From assembly GCF_004664715.2 (NCBI RefSeq), contig NC_051082.1, positions 10,292,498 to 10,356,497 on the forward strand: a DNA stretch of 64,000 bases. The letters run 5' to 3'. Position numbers and translations under genes: made by a program. The notes beneath the pieces were generated by a model. The model did no database searches and was not told the DNA's origin. It saw nothing but the letters and a program-made list of their open reading frames with translations. Source of the stretch: Peromyscus leucopus (Eukaryota > Chordata > Mammalia > Rodentia > Cricetidae). Positions 45,094 to 55,539 of the stretch are shown here, one piece after another. Position 1 is the first letter of the stretch. Each line of letters opens with the position of its first letter.

Positions 45094-45125
<32 letters not shown>
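45094..45125. repeat. Poly(T) run (32 nt)
   Basis: A pure T run followed by ataacaactgg. On minus this is an A tail. Confidence 0.95.
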
Positions 45126-45129
<4 letters not shown>

Positions 45130-45501
45130 CAACTGGTATGGCGTGAACTACCTGGGCACCTAATCAGAAGCCTCAGGACCTTCATAGATAGGATCTCTAT
45201 GCTTTTCAGTTGAGTGGACATGCTCAGCCCTCCCCTCAGGGCATGCCCACGTGGATAATTTTGGGAACATCCTATATTATTTTCTTGGTTCTTCATTTAT
45301 TTATTTACTTACTTTGTATGTGAGGATCTGGAAGAATCCAAGGAATTACCCTCTCTAAGGCCTACCAAATGTATGTATGGAAAGGAAGAAACTTCTAGAA
45401 CCTGGACCAAGCCACAGCTTTAGGAACCAGGACACCGTAACAAGACATGTACTTGGATAGAGGAACTGAGTCATAGCCAATCTCAAACATCTCTCGTCTC
45501 T

Positions 45502-45504
<3 letters not shown>
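45126..45504. other. Unassigned sequence between two poly(T) runs
   Basis: No gene or known repeat is seen here. It may be a retroposed copy on the minus strand ending at the poly(T) at 45094. Confidence 0.4.
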
Positions 45505-45536
<32 letters not shown>

Positions 45537-45960
45537 CTTTTCTCTATTTCCTGCCGGGGCCTCCCATTGGCCAGACCAACCAGTGACTATTAACACCAAC
45601 CATACAGAACAATAGTCCAGGCAGTTTGGGGGTGGAGCAGGAGCTGGGCCCTGGGCATCAAGACCATGTACCAGGTGCAGACTGCCTCTCTCATCCCATA
45701 CAGCAATACTGATCTGATCTTGCGGGTTCCTTTGCAGCTGGTTTTTTGGTTTTTTTTTTGTTTTGCCACACAACTGTGTGTTTCTGTAGGAATACAACCA
45801 TGAACAAAGCAAACAATATGTTGCTCCACAGACTATGAATAGCTGCATAGCATATTGGTGCGGGAGCCGATTTCCCTGGAACACATGATGGTGAACCAAT
45901 GTGGTCATGGCGGGCTAGCCAAGCTTCCTGAGACTGAAAGGGGCTCATGAAAGTCTCTTT
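45505..45960 (-). other. Unidentified possible retroposed segment with 30-nt A tail
   Basis: A T30 run (45505-45534) reads as an A tail on the minus strand. Upstream on minus (to about 45960) is a 420-bp segment with no recognised repeat. Its frames (e.g. 45691-45975, ...) show no recognisable protein family. I found no target-site duplication, so a processed pseudogene is only a suggestion. Confidence 0.3.
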
Positions 45961-46120
45961 AAGTCCAACCTCCATTACTTCTTGGAGTTAAAAATCTGTT
46001 TTTTACCACTGAGACCAAGGACACAAAAAGCAGTATATATGAGAACCTTCCCCAATCAAATGGAAGCAGGAGGAAGGCATCTCAGAGATAAAGCTTCCTC
46101 TGAAAGGGGAGTCAGAGCAC
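45961..46120. other. Short unique stretch
   Basis: Nothing is recognised. Confidence 0.4.
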
Positions 46121-46134
46121 AGAAAACTTATTGT

Positions 46135-46366
46135 GCTGGGTGTGGTGGCGCACGCCTTTAATCCCAGCACTCCAGAGGCAGAGGCAGGTGGATCTCTTTG
46201 AGTTCAAGGCCAGCCTGGTCTACAGAGTGAGTTCCAGGACAACTAGGGTTACACAGAGAAACCCTGTTTCAAAAACAAAACAAAACAAAAAACAAGAAAG
46301 GAAGGAAGGAAGGAAGGAAGGAAGGAAGGAAGGAAGGAAGGAAGGAAGGAAGGAAGGAAGGAAGGA
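46135..46366 (+). repeat. B1 SINE with (GGAA)n grown in its tail
   Basis: The B1 body (gctgggtgtggtggcgcac to aaccctgtttc) and A-rich tail (about 46268-46300) are followed by a GGAA run (to 46366). All of it is enclosed by agaaaacttattgtg (46121-46135) and agaaaactcactgtg (46367-46381), 13 of 15 matching, so the microsatellite grew inside the inserted tail. Confidence 0.95.
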
Positions 46367-46421
46367 AGAAAACTCACTGTGATCTGAAGATAAGATCCTC
46401 ATTCAGATTCCAGATCCAGAG

Positions 46422-46649
46422 CAGTAGTTCTCAACCTGTGGGTCTCAACCCCTTTCAGGGGGATCAAACAACCCTTTCACCTGGGTCACCTAAGACCATA
46501 GGAAAACACAGATATTTATATTATAATTCCTAACGGTAGCAAAGTTACAGTTATGAAGCAGCAATGAAAATCATTTTATGGTTGGAGGTCACCACAACAC
46601 GAGGAACAGTACTGAAGGATTGCAGCATTAGGAAGGTTGAGAACCACTG
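46422..46649 (+). mobile_element. URR1 (hAT-Charlie) non-autonomous DNA transposon
   Basis: Complete at 228 bp. It begins cagtagttctcaacctgtgg and ends aggttgagaaccactg, giving inverted terminal repeats of about 16 bp. Interior words (ttcacctgggtcacctaag, ttatggttggaggtcacc) match URR1. The flanking 8-bp duplication atccagag / ttcctgag shares 6 of 8 bases. It has no coding capacity. Confidence 0.95.
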
Positions 46650-47289
46650 TTCCTGAGCCTGCTGCAGGGAGCGAAAGAGGGTGCAAACAAGGAGGGAGGG
46701 AGAGAGAGAGAGAGAGGGAAAGAGAGAGACTCAAAACAAAACCACCCATTTCTGATTTCCTGAGCTCTCAATATGGGGATGGTTAACAGGGACGCTCTGG
46801 TTAATCTTAATTGCTAGGCTAGGGAAGGGAATTTGGGGGTAATCAGATCCCAAAACATACAGGGCTTTATAGATTAAAGCAAAGTTATCTCCTAATCCCA
46901 TCAAAACGTCATAATCTTGTGTCACAGCGGCATCTAAACACATCTGATTGAGAGGCCATGAGTGCTGAATCTGGGATCCATCACAGCCCTGCCGTCCGGA
47001 AAGCAAATAGCCCCAAATGAGAAGATTGGATTTAGTGTGGTCTGGAGACATTTACTACAAAGGCCGGAGCCCTGGCTCCATCCCTCCCTCGGGCTTCGCA
47101 GGGGGGAAATACTGCTGTCCCCAGATGCGCTCCTTTGAAAGGAAAATTTCCCCAAGTGGAAAGAGAGACATCTTTTCTTCTTCTTTTTTGGCTGACTGTA
47201 AAATTAATATGTGCCTGCTGTTTAAAATATATATAACACAAAGAAAAAAAGGATTTAAAAAAATCTTGCCAGCAGGAAAAACTGGTGTT
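46650..47289. other. GA tract then repeat-free stretch
   Basis: A GA-rich run (46690-46730) is followed by 46740-47000, which has no recognised repeat and contains 'caaaacgtcataatcttgtg' and 'catctgattgagaggccatg'. This is a candidate conserved non-coding element. There is no exon evidence. Confidence 0.4.
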
Positions 47290-47515
47290 TGTGCATATGT
47301 GTGTGTGTGTGTGTGCGTGCATGTACACATGTGTGCATGTGGAGGCAGAGGACAACCTCACCTGTCACTCCTCAGGTGGTGTCCATCTTGTTTTTTGAGA
47401 CAGGGTCTCTCACAGGCCTGGGACTTGCCGAGTAGGCTAGGCTGCCTGGATTAAAATTCAGGTCCACGTGCTTCCAAGGAAAGATGTTTGCTGACCAAGT
47501 ATCTCCCCAAATCTC
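47290..47515 (-). repeat. B4/RSINE1 SINE
   Basis: A GT-rich tail (47293-47340), then 'ggaggcagaggacaacctc', 'ttttttgagacagggtctctc' and 'ccgagtaggctaggctgcc', ending in an ID-like remnant. Confidence 0.9.
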
Positions 47516-47562
47516 CCCAAACCCTGGAGTATTGTCTTCCCAGGGTTCTCTCTCCCTGTCTA

Positions 47563-47670
47563 TCTATCATCTATTTTTCTATCTATCTATACCTATCTAC
47601 CTATATCTATATCTATATCTATATCTATATCTATATCTATATCTATATCTATATCTCTCTATATATATCC
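47563..47670. repeat. (CTAT)n / (TATATC)n microsatellite
   Basis: CTAT words give way to about 11 TATATC hexanucleotides (47600-47660). Confidence 0.96.
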
Positions 47671-48127
47671 TCCCCCACACTCTCTCTTTAATCCTATGGT
47701 CACATCTTTATTCTTCCTTCTAATCCCAAACCTATGCCGATCCCTAGCCACACGGCTAACATGGTTGACCTGCAACCTCATGTCTCCAACCCTGTCCTTT
47801 AATCCACCCGAACTGGCTGACAGTATTCCCAAAGCCACAGTCTAGAGTCCAACATCCCATGCCACTGTTCAAGCATGGCTACAGGGTCACATATACAGAT
47901 ACATACATGACACATTCCAACAAAGAGCCTTTATCAGAGACAGTAGAGAGGGGTTGATGTGGCTGCCCTCAGTGACTGGCCAGCAGGTACTCAGCATGTG
48001 ACCGAGCTCATGTTCCATAGGAAGGATGTGACTTGGGAAGTCTTTCCCAAGTGAGTGGGTGGCTAGTTGAAGTTCAAAATAAAGGGAGTTTTCCTACAGT
48101 TTTGTTTTATTTTATTTTATCTTATTT
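47671..48127. other. No gene seen; unique sequence
   Basis: A TTTTA-rich run at 48100-48130 leads into the next SINE tail. Confidence 0.5.
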
Positions 48128-48168
<41 letters not shown>

Positions 48169-48475
48169 TACATGCACAAGTATGTGCTAAAGTGTGGTGC
48201 CTCTGGACATGTGTGTAGAGGCCAGAGGAGGGCATCAGGTGTCCTGCTCTACTGCCCTCTATTATTATGAGGTCGGGTCTCTCAGTGAACCTGGAGCTAA
48301 GCTGGCTGTCGGCAAGCCCCAGTCATCCTCCTGCCTCCACACACACCCTCACAGCACTGGAGTTACAGGCACACTCTAGCACACTCGGCATTTTACATGG
48401 TTGCTAGAGAGTCTAACTCAGGTCTCCAGGGTTACTTATACATCCCATTGAGCCGTTTCTCAAGCCTGGCTGCAC
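48128..48475 (-). repeat. B4/RSINE1 SINE with (GT)n tail
   Basis: GT run 48131-48166, 'gtgtgtagaggccagaggagg', 'aggtcgggtctctcagtgaac', 'caagccccagtcatcctcc', 'actggagttacaggcacac' and the ID-like end 'cattgagccgtttctcaagcc'. Confidence 0.9.
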
Positions 48476-48483
48476 GATATTGA

Positions 48484-48721
<238 letters not shown>

Positions 48722-48727
48722 CTCGCC

Positions 48728-49047
48728 TGTTGTGGAATAATCATTTTGTACACCGTGAAGATGTGTCACTCTGATTGGTTTAACAAAAAGCCGAATAGCC
48801 AATAGCTAGGCAGGAAGGATGCTGGGAAGAAGAAGAAGGCGGGGTCAGCCAGTGGAGGAAGCAGGATGGGCAAAATGGAGATGAGGTAACGAGAGCGCGG
48901 AAGAAGGTAGATTAAAAAAACATGGGTTAATTTAACGTATAAGAGCTAGTTAGAAACAAGCCTAAGCTAAGACCAAGCTTCCATAATGAATATAAGTTTC
49001 TGTGTCGTGTTTTGTGAGCTAGCAGCCCAAAGAAAAATCTGTCCACA
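48728..49047 (+). mobile_element. Solo LTR of a cricetid ERV2-type endogenous retrovirus (mys/mysTR-like)
   Basis: 320 bp, TG at the start and CA at the end, enclosed by a perfect 6-bp duplication ctcgcc (48722-48727 and 49048-49053). It contains a CCAAT word (48798-48806) and a TATAAG-type box (48938-48943), consistent with plus orientation. 'gggttaatttaacgtataag' and 'gttagaaacaagcctaagc' are words I recall from LTRs abundant in cricetid rodents. No internal sequence flanks it. No gene product is encoded. The mys/mysTR name is from memory. Confidence 0.88.
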
Positions 49048-49294
49048 CTCGCCTTCCTGCTTCTCTTTCTCATCTCTCGTTTTGCATGCGTGCAAGGCCC
49101 CAGAGATGGCCTGGCACCAGAGACCTGAAAAACTAACAACTGAATTCCATGAGATCAGAAGAAGGTCAAAGATAACTTCTGACTCCGAAGTTGATGAAAA
49201 TCCACTAGGTACCCAATGTCTCCATACTTGTTTGTAGCTGACTGGGACCTCTGTTGCCATGTGTAACACAGAGCAAGCCAGAGGAGTCTCATGT

Positions 49295-49295
<1 letters not shown>

Positions 49296-49354
<59 letters not shown>

Positions 49355-49367
49355 CGTGCGCGCGCGC
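49296..49367. repeat. (GT)n(GC)n alternating purine-pyrimidine tract
   Basis: 72 bp of strict alternation: GT units to about 49344, then mixed gcgc/gtgc units to 49367. Strong Z-DNA-forming composition. Confidence 0.95.
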
Positions 49368-49439
49368 CCGCACTCACTCTTTAGTTCTCTTGAGTGTCCC
49401 CACTGACCTCAATTCTGATAGCTTCATTATGTGATTATC

Positions 49440-49453
49440 CAAAAAAAAAAAAA
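49440..49453. repeat. Poly(A) run
   Basis: A run of about 13, with no matching SINE body beside it. Confidence 0.9.
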
Positions 49454-49504
49454 TGATCCCCCTTTGTGAAGATATTCTCAGCTAATCTCATGCACTTAGT
49501 GACT

Positions 49505-50140
49505 GGCTGGTTTTGGGAGTCAACTTGACACAAGCTAGAGTCTTCAGAGGAGAATGCACCTCAGTTGAGGAAATGCCTCCACGAGATCCAGCTGTAAGGC
49601 ATTTTCTCAATGAGTGATCAACGGGGGAGGGCCCAGCCCATGGTGGGTGGTGCCACCCCTGGGCTGACGGTCCTGGGTTCTATAAGAAAGCAGGCTGAGG
49701 GCCGGGCGGTGGTGGCCCACGCCTTTAATCCCAGCACTCGGGAGGCAGAGGCAGGCGGATCTCTGTGAGTTCGAGGCCAGCCTGGTCTCCAAAGCAAGTT
49801 CCAGGAAAGGTGCGAAGCTACACAGCTACACAGAGAAACCCTGTCTCGAAAAACAAAACAAAACAAAACACAACACAACACAACACAGCACAACAAAACA
49901 AAACACCCAAAAAGAAAGCAGGCTGAGCAAACCATGAGGAGCAAGTCAGTAAGCAGCACCCCTCCATGGCCTCTGCATCAGCTCCTGCCTCCTGGTCCCT
50001 GCCCTGCTTGAGTTCCTGTCTTGATTTCCTTCAATATGACCATCAAAATGGAAGTGTAAGCCAAGTCAACACTTTGATCTCCAGTTGCTTTATGGTCATG
50101 GTGTTTCATCGCAGCAATAGAATCCCTAAGACTTTGACCC
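49505..50140 (+). mobile_element. Rodent MaLR-like LTR interrupted by a young B1
   Basis: Left half: 'ttgggagtcaacttgacacaa', 'agtcttcagaggagaatgc', 'ggaggg(g)cccagcccatgg'. Right half from 49912: 'gaaagcaggctgagcaaacc', 'ctccatggcctctgcatcag', 'gtgtaagccaagtcaacac' and 'gtcatggtgtttcatcgcag'. The order is continuous across the B1 (49700-49911). Confidence 0.85.
49700..49911 (+). repeat. B1 SINE with perfect 16-bp target-site duplication
   Basis: B1 body from ggccgggcggtggtggcc to the CAAAA-rich tail. It is enclosed by identical aagaaagcaggctgag at 49684-49699 and 49912-49927. The variant block ggaaaggtgcgaagc and a duplicated ctacacag are unlike the mouse B1 consensus. Confidence 0.97.
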
Positions 50141-50609
50141 AAAACCTGAGCAAACTCTTTTGTCTTGATCCCCCCCCCACGCACACACCACATCACACCT
50201 CACAAAAATGATCACTATCATTTTAATATTTTACGGTTTCTGAACAATTTGGGGAGGTAAGTGTCATCTTAACAACGTTGGACCTCGTCACGTAAGCCGG
50301 CTTTTTATGTGCACTGTAGGAATGCTTAGAAACATTCTGCATGTGGGATTGTATATTTCACATTGAGTTTGTCCCCCTTAGGCATTTTGTGAAAATTGTG
50401 ACCCTGGAAGCCAAGTCTATTTTTGGTGTGGAACCACTATTGTGAGAAGGAAAAATAATGACTTGTGGGTGTTTTATATGGCAGTTGGCAGGAGAACTGA
50501 CCTGTTCGTTCCATTTTGATGTTTTCCAACAGCTTCCTTTTATTTTTCCTAGGGAGCACGCAGTGTCATCTGCTGTGTGCAGTGCTGGGGGAGGGGGGAA
50601 TGATGTTAA
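50141..50609. other. No gene seen; unique sequence
   Basis: A C run (50171-50179) and a (cac)-rich edge. Nothing else is recognised. Confidence 0.5.
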
Positions 50610-51125
50610 GTTGGGGGCAGTCACAGTGGGAAACGGGCCTCTCCTCAGAAAATTAAGTAGAGATCTAGCGAAGGATCCAGCCATTCTGGCTCTGAGGATT
50701 CAGGCCAAAGGACTCAGGAGGAGGACCCAAGATTCTCTGTATGTGCGTGTGGAGGGCAGGACTTATAGATGTGTACAGGTGGTTTGATGCTCACTGATGA
50801 ATGGATGCACAGAGCACATGGGGTGGGAACTGTGGAAAATCGCCGTCTTCAAATAAAGAGCCATATTGCCTTTTCTGTCAACAGAGAAGATTCTGGACAA
50901 CACTGTGCTAAGTGAAATAACCTGAAAACTGACGACTACATGACCCACTGATGGGAGGAATCTAGAATAACAAACAGAGTGTAAGATGGTGGGTCCAGGG
51001 TCTGGGGAAGGGCAGTAAAGAAGAGGCTGTGCCCACAAGACCCAAAGTTTCAGGTCTGTAAGAGGAGTGAGCCCTGGAGACCGGCTCACACCATGGCTAA
51101 GAACTTTAGCCACTTAAAAATTGGC
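50610..51125 (+). mobile_element. Ancient L1 3' end (L1M-age)
   Basis: 'gatgaatggatgcacagagc', 'ctgtgctaagtgaaataacc', 'tagaataacaaacagagtg', 'gatggtgggtccagggtctgg' and 'ccaaagtttcaggtctgtaag' follow the old-L1 3' UTR order. It is decayed and non-coding. Confidence 0.8.
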
Positions 51126-51379
51126 CAAGAGGGGAGGTCTTTCGTTAAGTGTCTTTATTATTGCTCCTTACAGTGATGGTACTGAAGGTGGGGAGAAATG
51201 TTTGGAGGCAGTGGATGTACACACAGCAGACATGCTGTTGAGACTCTCGTGGGTTTGTGTGTGGATGTTACCTTACTCTTCAAACCATGTTAAATACATG
51301 CAGGTATTCAGTTGTCAACCGGACAACAATACAAAGGGCTATACACGTAGCCCATGTTTCTTTATTTCTCTCCCCTTCT
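51126..51379. other. Unassigned
   Basis: No repeat or exon is recognised. Confidence 0.4.
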
Positions 51380-51660
51380 TGTCTGTAATATTATTTATCA
51401 CCTTCCTATTGTCTTGGCTAGATTTATTTTTAAAAATATCAACACTGAGTATTAATACTACTACTAATTCTCCAGACATGCCTCTTAAACCTCACAAGAA
51501 CTTGATTATGTTGGTTCTGTATTTTTTTTCACCATCTTATAAATGAATAAACAGACTCCCACAGAGGTTACGTAACCTAACCAAAGTCACCAGCTAATGA
51601 GCGATGGAGACGGAGACCAAGGAAGAAGATGCCCTGCACAGCCTGGGTGCAGAGTCAGCC
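51380..51660 (+). repeat. MIR SINE
   Basis: Clear in 51530-51600: 'cttataaatgaataaacagac', 'agaggttacgtaacctaacc' and 'agtcaccagctaatgagcg'. The 5' part is weak. Confidence 0.75.
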
Positions 51661-51750
51661 ATGCACAGAAAAAGAAGAAGATTAAAATTGTAATCAGAAC
51701 TCTTAAATAAGGGGCCTGTCTTCCAGGAGGGTTGGCGCAAAAGGACCCCA

Positions 51751-51870
51751 CATTGATTTACTCACCCAATAAACTGTTCCACAAATCTTTGCCACGTTCC
51801 TTTCATGGCTCAGGCTCTAAGCCTGGTACATAAGGACCTGCCCACTTGGACCTTACATGTGAGGCAGAGG
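51751..51870 (-). repeat. L2 3' end
   Basis: 'ttgatttactcacccaataa', 'aggctctaagcctggtacat' and 'ccttacatgtgag' follow the antisense L2 end (caacaaatatttattgagc ... ggagcttacattctagtgg). Confidence 0.6.
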
Positions 51871-52984
51871 GATGGGAACTATTGAAAAGAAAGATAATGA
51901 CATTTTTTTTTTTTTTTTTTTTTTTTGCCTTGAAATACACTGAGGGCAGAGCAGGGGATTTGGGTGTCCAGTGGTTTTACTCCGTTTCGTCTCTCATGTG
52001 GGTTTCTCATGAACCGTTAAAGCTTCTATGGTTGCATTCATTCTGCCAAAAACTATGGAGAAAGAAACTTATATTAACCTAAAAAGCCAGTAATGGGGAG
52101 ATGGAGGACAGGGAAGAGTAAATATGTTCCTCTTTCCCCTTAGTAAGGAGGGGACATACTTGGACATGTCCCCTTCCTAAGTCTGTGCTCGGAACTGCAC
52201 AGAGACAAAAACCAGCCCACGTGTAGGGAGGGAATGCAGGGCGGTGTTGTGCACAGACTTCCAGGAAAGGTGAGCATGCGAGAAGCCCCCATCATCAAAA
52301 GCTTGCTCTGAGAGAAACCTGAAACCGACCTCATTGCCCACAGGAAGCTGGGACATTTAGCTGGTTCTGGGAGACCTTTAAATCATGACATGAGGACTCC
52401 GGGCACTCTCAGATTGGAAGAGACAGGCATCAAAGGGGCTCTGCCTGGGCCTCACCTCCCCCTGTGGTCATGGGGGCCGCTGGGCTGCAGATGGCCTCGC
52501 TGCCGCTGCCTTCAACACGGCCTCGCATTAGGTGGTGTCAACAGAGATGATCTCAGCCCACACGCGGCCGTGCGCCCCTGGTTAGCTCACCTCCACCAAC
52601 CCCGTAATCTAATCTGGGCTGCAGCAATGATTCTCCCAGGTTAAATGCATTAAGAACGGGGAAGGGGTGGGGTGGGGGGTGGGGAAATGTGGGCTGTTCC
52701 AGGCGGTTGTGGCTTTTCCCTTCCTGACAGGTCTGACACCCCCCAACCTCCCCCCCCCCTGCTCCCCACCGCTCCAAAGCCTGATCCCCAAGAGACGCCA
52801 GGGGTCAGAACCTCATTGGGGAAGAAGCTGGCAGAACACTAACAGAGGGAGACAGACGATATTGGAAACACATTCTCCCACACTGTGCACTTTGGAAATC
52901 CAAGAAGGATCAGGCGACAAAAGCTGCCAGTGCCCGGGAGATTTCTCCTTTCCATGTTTCAACAAGTATTTTGATAAAGATATT
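51871..52984. other. No gene seen; repeat-poor with T and G-rich tracts
   Basis: A T24 run at about 51903-51926 and a G-rich stretch at 52658-52684. 52490-52650 is repeat-free (ggccgtgcgcccctggttagc, taatctaatctgggctgc) and could be a conserved element. Confidence 0.4.
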
Positions 52985-53015
52985 GGGGGGGAGAGGAAGG
53001 GAGGGAGGGAGAGAG

Positions 53016-53052
<37 letters not shown>
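52985..53052. repeat. GA-rich microsatellite
   Basis: GGGAGG, GAGAGG and then pure GA units. Confidence 0.95.
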
Positions 53053-53267
53053 AGCCAGTGTAGATGGTAGCTGAGGTAAGGGGGGGGGGTCACTCTGATG
53101 TCTTGGGAACATCTCCGAGCACATGGATATCCATGACATCCATCCATCCTTCTTGACAGTAGGACTTTGACGTCTTTTCTTCCACCCCTTTCTTTCCTTT
53201 CCTTTCTGCAAATAAATGCTTATCAGAAGATCTTGGCTTTCCTTTTCTGCGCATTGCAAACTCTGAC

Positions 53268-53270
<3 letters not shown>

Positions 53271-53306
<36 letters not shown>
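53271..53306. repeat. (GT)n microsatellite
   Basis: About 18 uninterrupted GT units. Confidence 0.97.
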
Positions 53307-53308
<2 letters not shown>

Positions 53309-54590
53309 CCGTATGACTTTCTGCTTCGGGGCAGTGGATCTCTGGTTCTCTGGACACTGGTCCTTCCCCATCCCCTTCCTTCACAGTGTGCAGAATTTCC
53401 CACAGTTCCTTGAGCTCTCTCGTGCCCTCACCCTGGACTGCTTCTTTCTCCTTGAAACATTTTACCCCTTGTAGACTCAAGCTGTCCATCAGGACACGCC
53501 CACCCCGAGCCTCTGGGTGATCAAAGGAGCCCTCTAGAATGTGCCGAGACTTTCTGCCTGGTCTTCATCTTAGCACCTAGGACAGTGACCAACACTTCTA
53601 TGTGGCTTCACACGTAGGGTTTCTTTTTGTTTGTTTGTTTGTTTTTAAACGTGTCCCAGGTTGGAACCTGCCTGGTTTCCTCATCCACAGCTGTTCTGTA
53701 TGGAGAGTGACCTATGATAGCCGTGCTTTGCCTTTGAATGAGTGAGGCTATTAAGTACAGAGCAAGCAGGAGCAAGCGAACAAAGGCAGCAGGTAGGTAG
53801 GAGCAGCAGATGGATAACCAAATGTCATCCGATCAGGTGTCTATAACACCCAGCAGAGACAGCTGGAGTGGCCTGACTGAGAGAGCAAGCTGGGGCACCA
53901 TCACTAAATCAGGCACGGACAATGTCCAGCAGGAACTGACTGGGGAGACGCAGTCTTGCTGAGTTTCCTATTGGGACTACCTCCCTGGACGAGCTTCCCG
54001 CTTCCTGATGCATTTTTATACCTTGGGGTAAACAGTAACTTCTGTGAGCTGCGTTTTACCCTCTAGCCCGTCTAAGGACAGGATGTTTTCAATCCCCTGG
54101 GGCTTGCTGTTTTCACTCTTCCCGTTACACAGCCAAGGAGGCCACCCTGACCCAGGACAGGGCGGATCAGAGATCACTTGACATAAGCAGGGCCTGCGTC
54201 TTCTGAGTCACAGGCCTCTTCACTCCCTCGTGTCCTTTTGACAAGCCGAAAACAGCACATGAACAATTACCGTTATGATGGGAGATTACAATCCCCCAAA
54301 GGTCCCTCTCACTGCCCGGCTTCAACCCTGCTCCAGACGCCCTCACAGGTTCGTTGATGGGCATTAGACTCTCCCACGCTTCCAGAATTACAACACGTAA
54401 GAAATGAATAAAGTGGACTAAGCCGTAATATAGGGAGAGGTGGGAACTGGGGCCAAATGCAGAGTGACCCAGGGAGTCTGGGTAGCAGGAAGAGGTCTTT
54501 ATTCACATGGCTCCAACCATGCTTGGATCATGACACCGCATTAAACTCACGCAGCCTCTTGCGAGGGCAAAGAACAAGGTCTCCCTCTGT
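53307..54590. other. No gene seen; unique sequence
   Basis: A TTTG-repeat run (53624-53645) and a possible L2 trace at 53550-53600. No coding signal. Confidence 0.5.
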
Positions 54591-54594
54591 TTCT

Positions 54595-54740
54595 TTGTTT
54601 TTGTTTTTCGAGACAGGGTTTAGTGTTGGTGCCTGTCCTGGAACTCACTCTGTAGCCCAGGCTGGCCTCAAACTCACAGAGATCCACCTGGCTCTGCCTC
54701 CCGAGTACTGGGATTAAAGGTGTGTGCCACCACCGCCCGG
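54595..54740 (-). repeat. B1 SINE, cricetid-type variant
   Basis: Antisense B1 with 'tttcgagacagggtttagtg', then ttggtgcctgtcctgg. On the plus-sense element this reads ggacaggcaccaa, a B1 variant I associate with cricetids. The head 'ccaccaccgcccgg' is intact. Confidence 0.93.
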
Positions 54741-55539
54741 ATTCCTGTGACATGTGGGGCAGAGTGCCGCTGTTCTTACTGTACTCTGGCATCCATTGAG
54801 AGGTGAATGCTTGAGACCCAGCAGCACATTAGGCACAGGGTATGAGGGCTTGGGAGGTGACAGCTACCCTTGCAGGGTGACATCCTAAAATCATGACAAA
54901 CTCATCAGGGATGCAGAGGTCAGAAGGGCCCTGGTGGCGTGAGGAAAGAGGAGAGACATGAGGCACTGAGGATGAAAGGTCCATACATGTGGTCCTCCTT
55001 GTGAGGGAGTGGGGTGGAGCTTGGGCATAGAGGGGACAGGGAAGATGTCTTTGAAAATTATTAAATACCAAGATAGCCATATCTTAAGGGAGATTGTTCC
55101 AGGAAGAGAGGATGTCAAGAGCAAAGGCCCTGGGACCAGGAGCCAGCTTGGCATGTTGGGAAATGAAAACAAAAACCAGTGGAAATAGTTCGTGAGACTG
55201 GGTAGTCTGAGATGGGCCTCTACCCAGTGCTCCCTAGACAGATGGGGCAGAATCTCATGGGCCTCGCTGCAGGGCCCAGACTTTCCGTGAGTTTAGGAAA
55301 TAACTTGCTGGGTCTGTGCTCCAGCTCTCAGCTTCGTGGGTGACTCAACCGTTTGGCATTTTCCTCTGATTCTTGTCTGTTCCCAGTAACATCACTCACA
55401 CTCTTCCCTTGGGCCTGAGCCCCACCCGACCCTGCTGAATCACGCTCTCTAGGGAGGAGTCCAGACTTGTGTGTGCTCTGAAGGATCTATGTGTGGTTTG
55501 GGTGTGTATCACAAGGTGGATACATTCACATATCTCGGT
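54741..55539. other. No gene seen; possible old L2 fragment
   Basis: 55080-55185 ('attgttccaggaagagagg', 'gagcaaaggccctgggacc') is reminiscent of the upstream part of antisense L2. The rest is unassigned. Confidence 0.4.

Noticed and set aside
45483..45908. 141-codon minus frame as a retained pseudogene product
   Set aside because: It has no recognised protein family and crosses a poly(A) region. Kept only as a possible retroposed segment.
52813..53403. 196-codon minus frame
   Set aside because: It runs through a GA-rich tract (Ser/Leu repeats) and a CA tract (His/Thr repeats).
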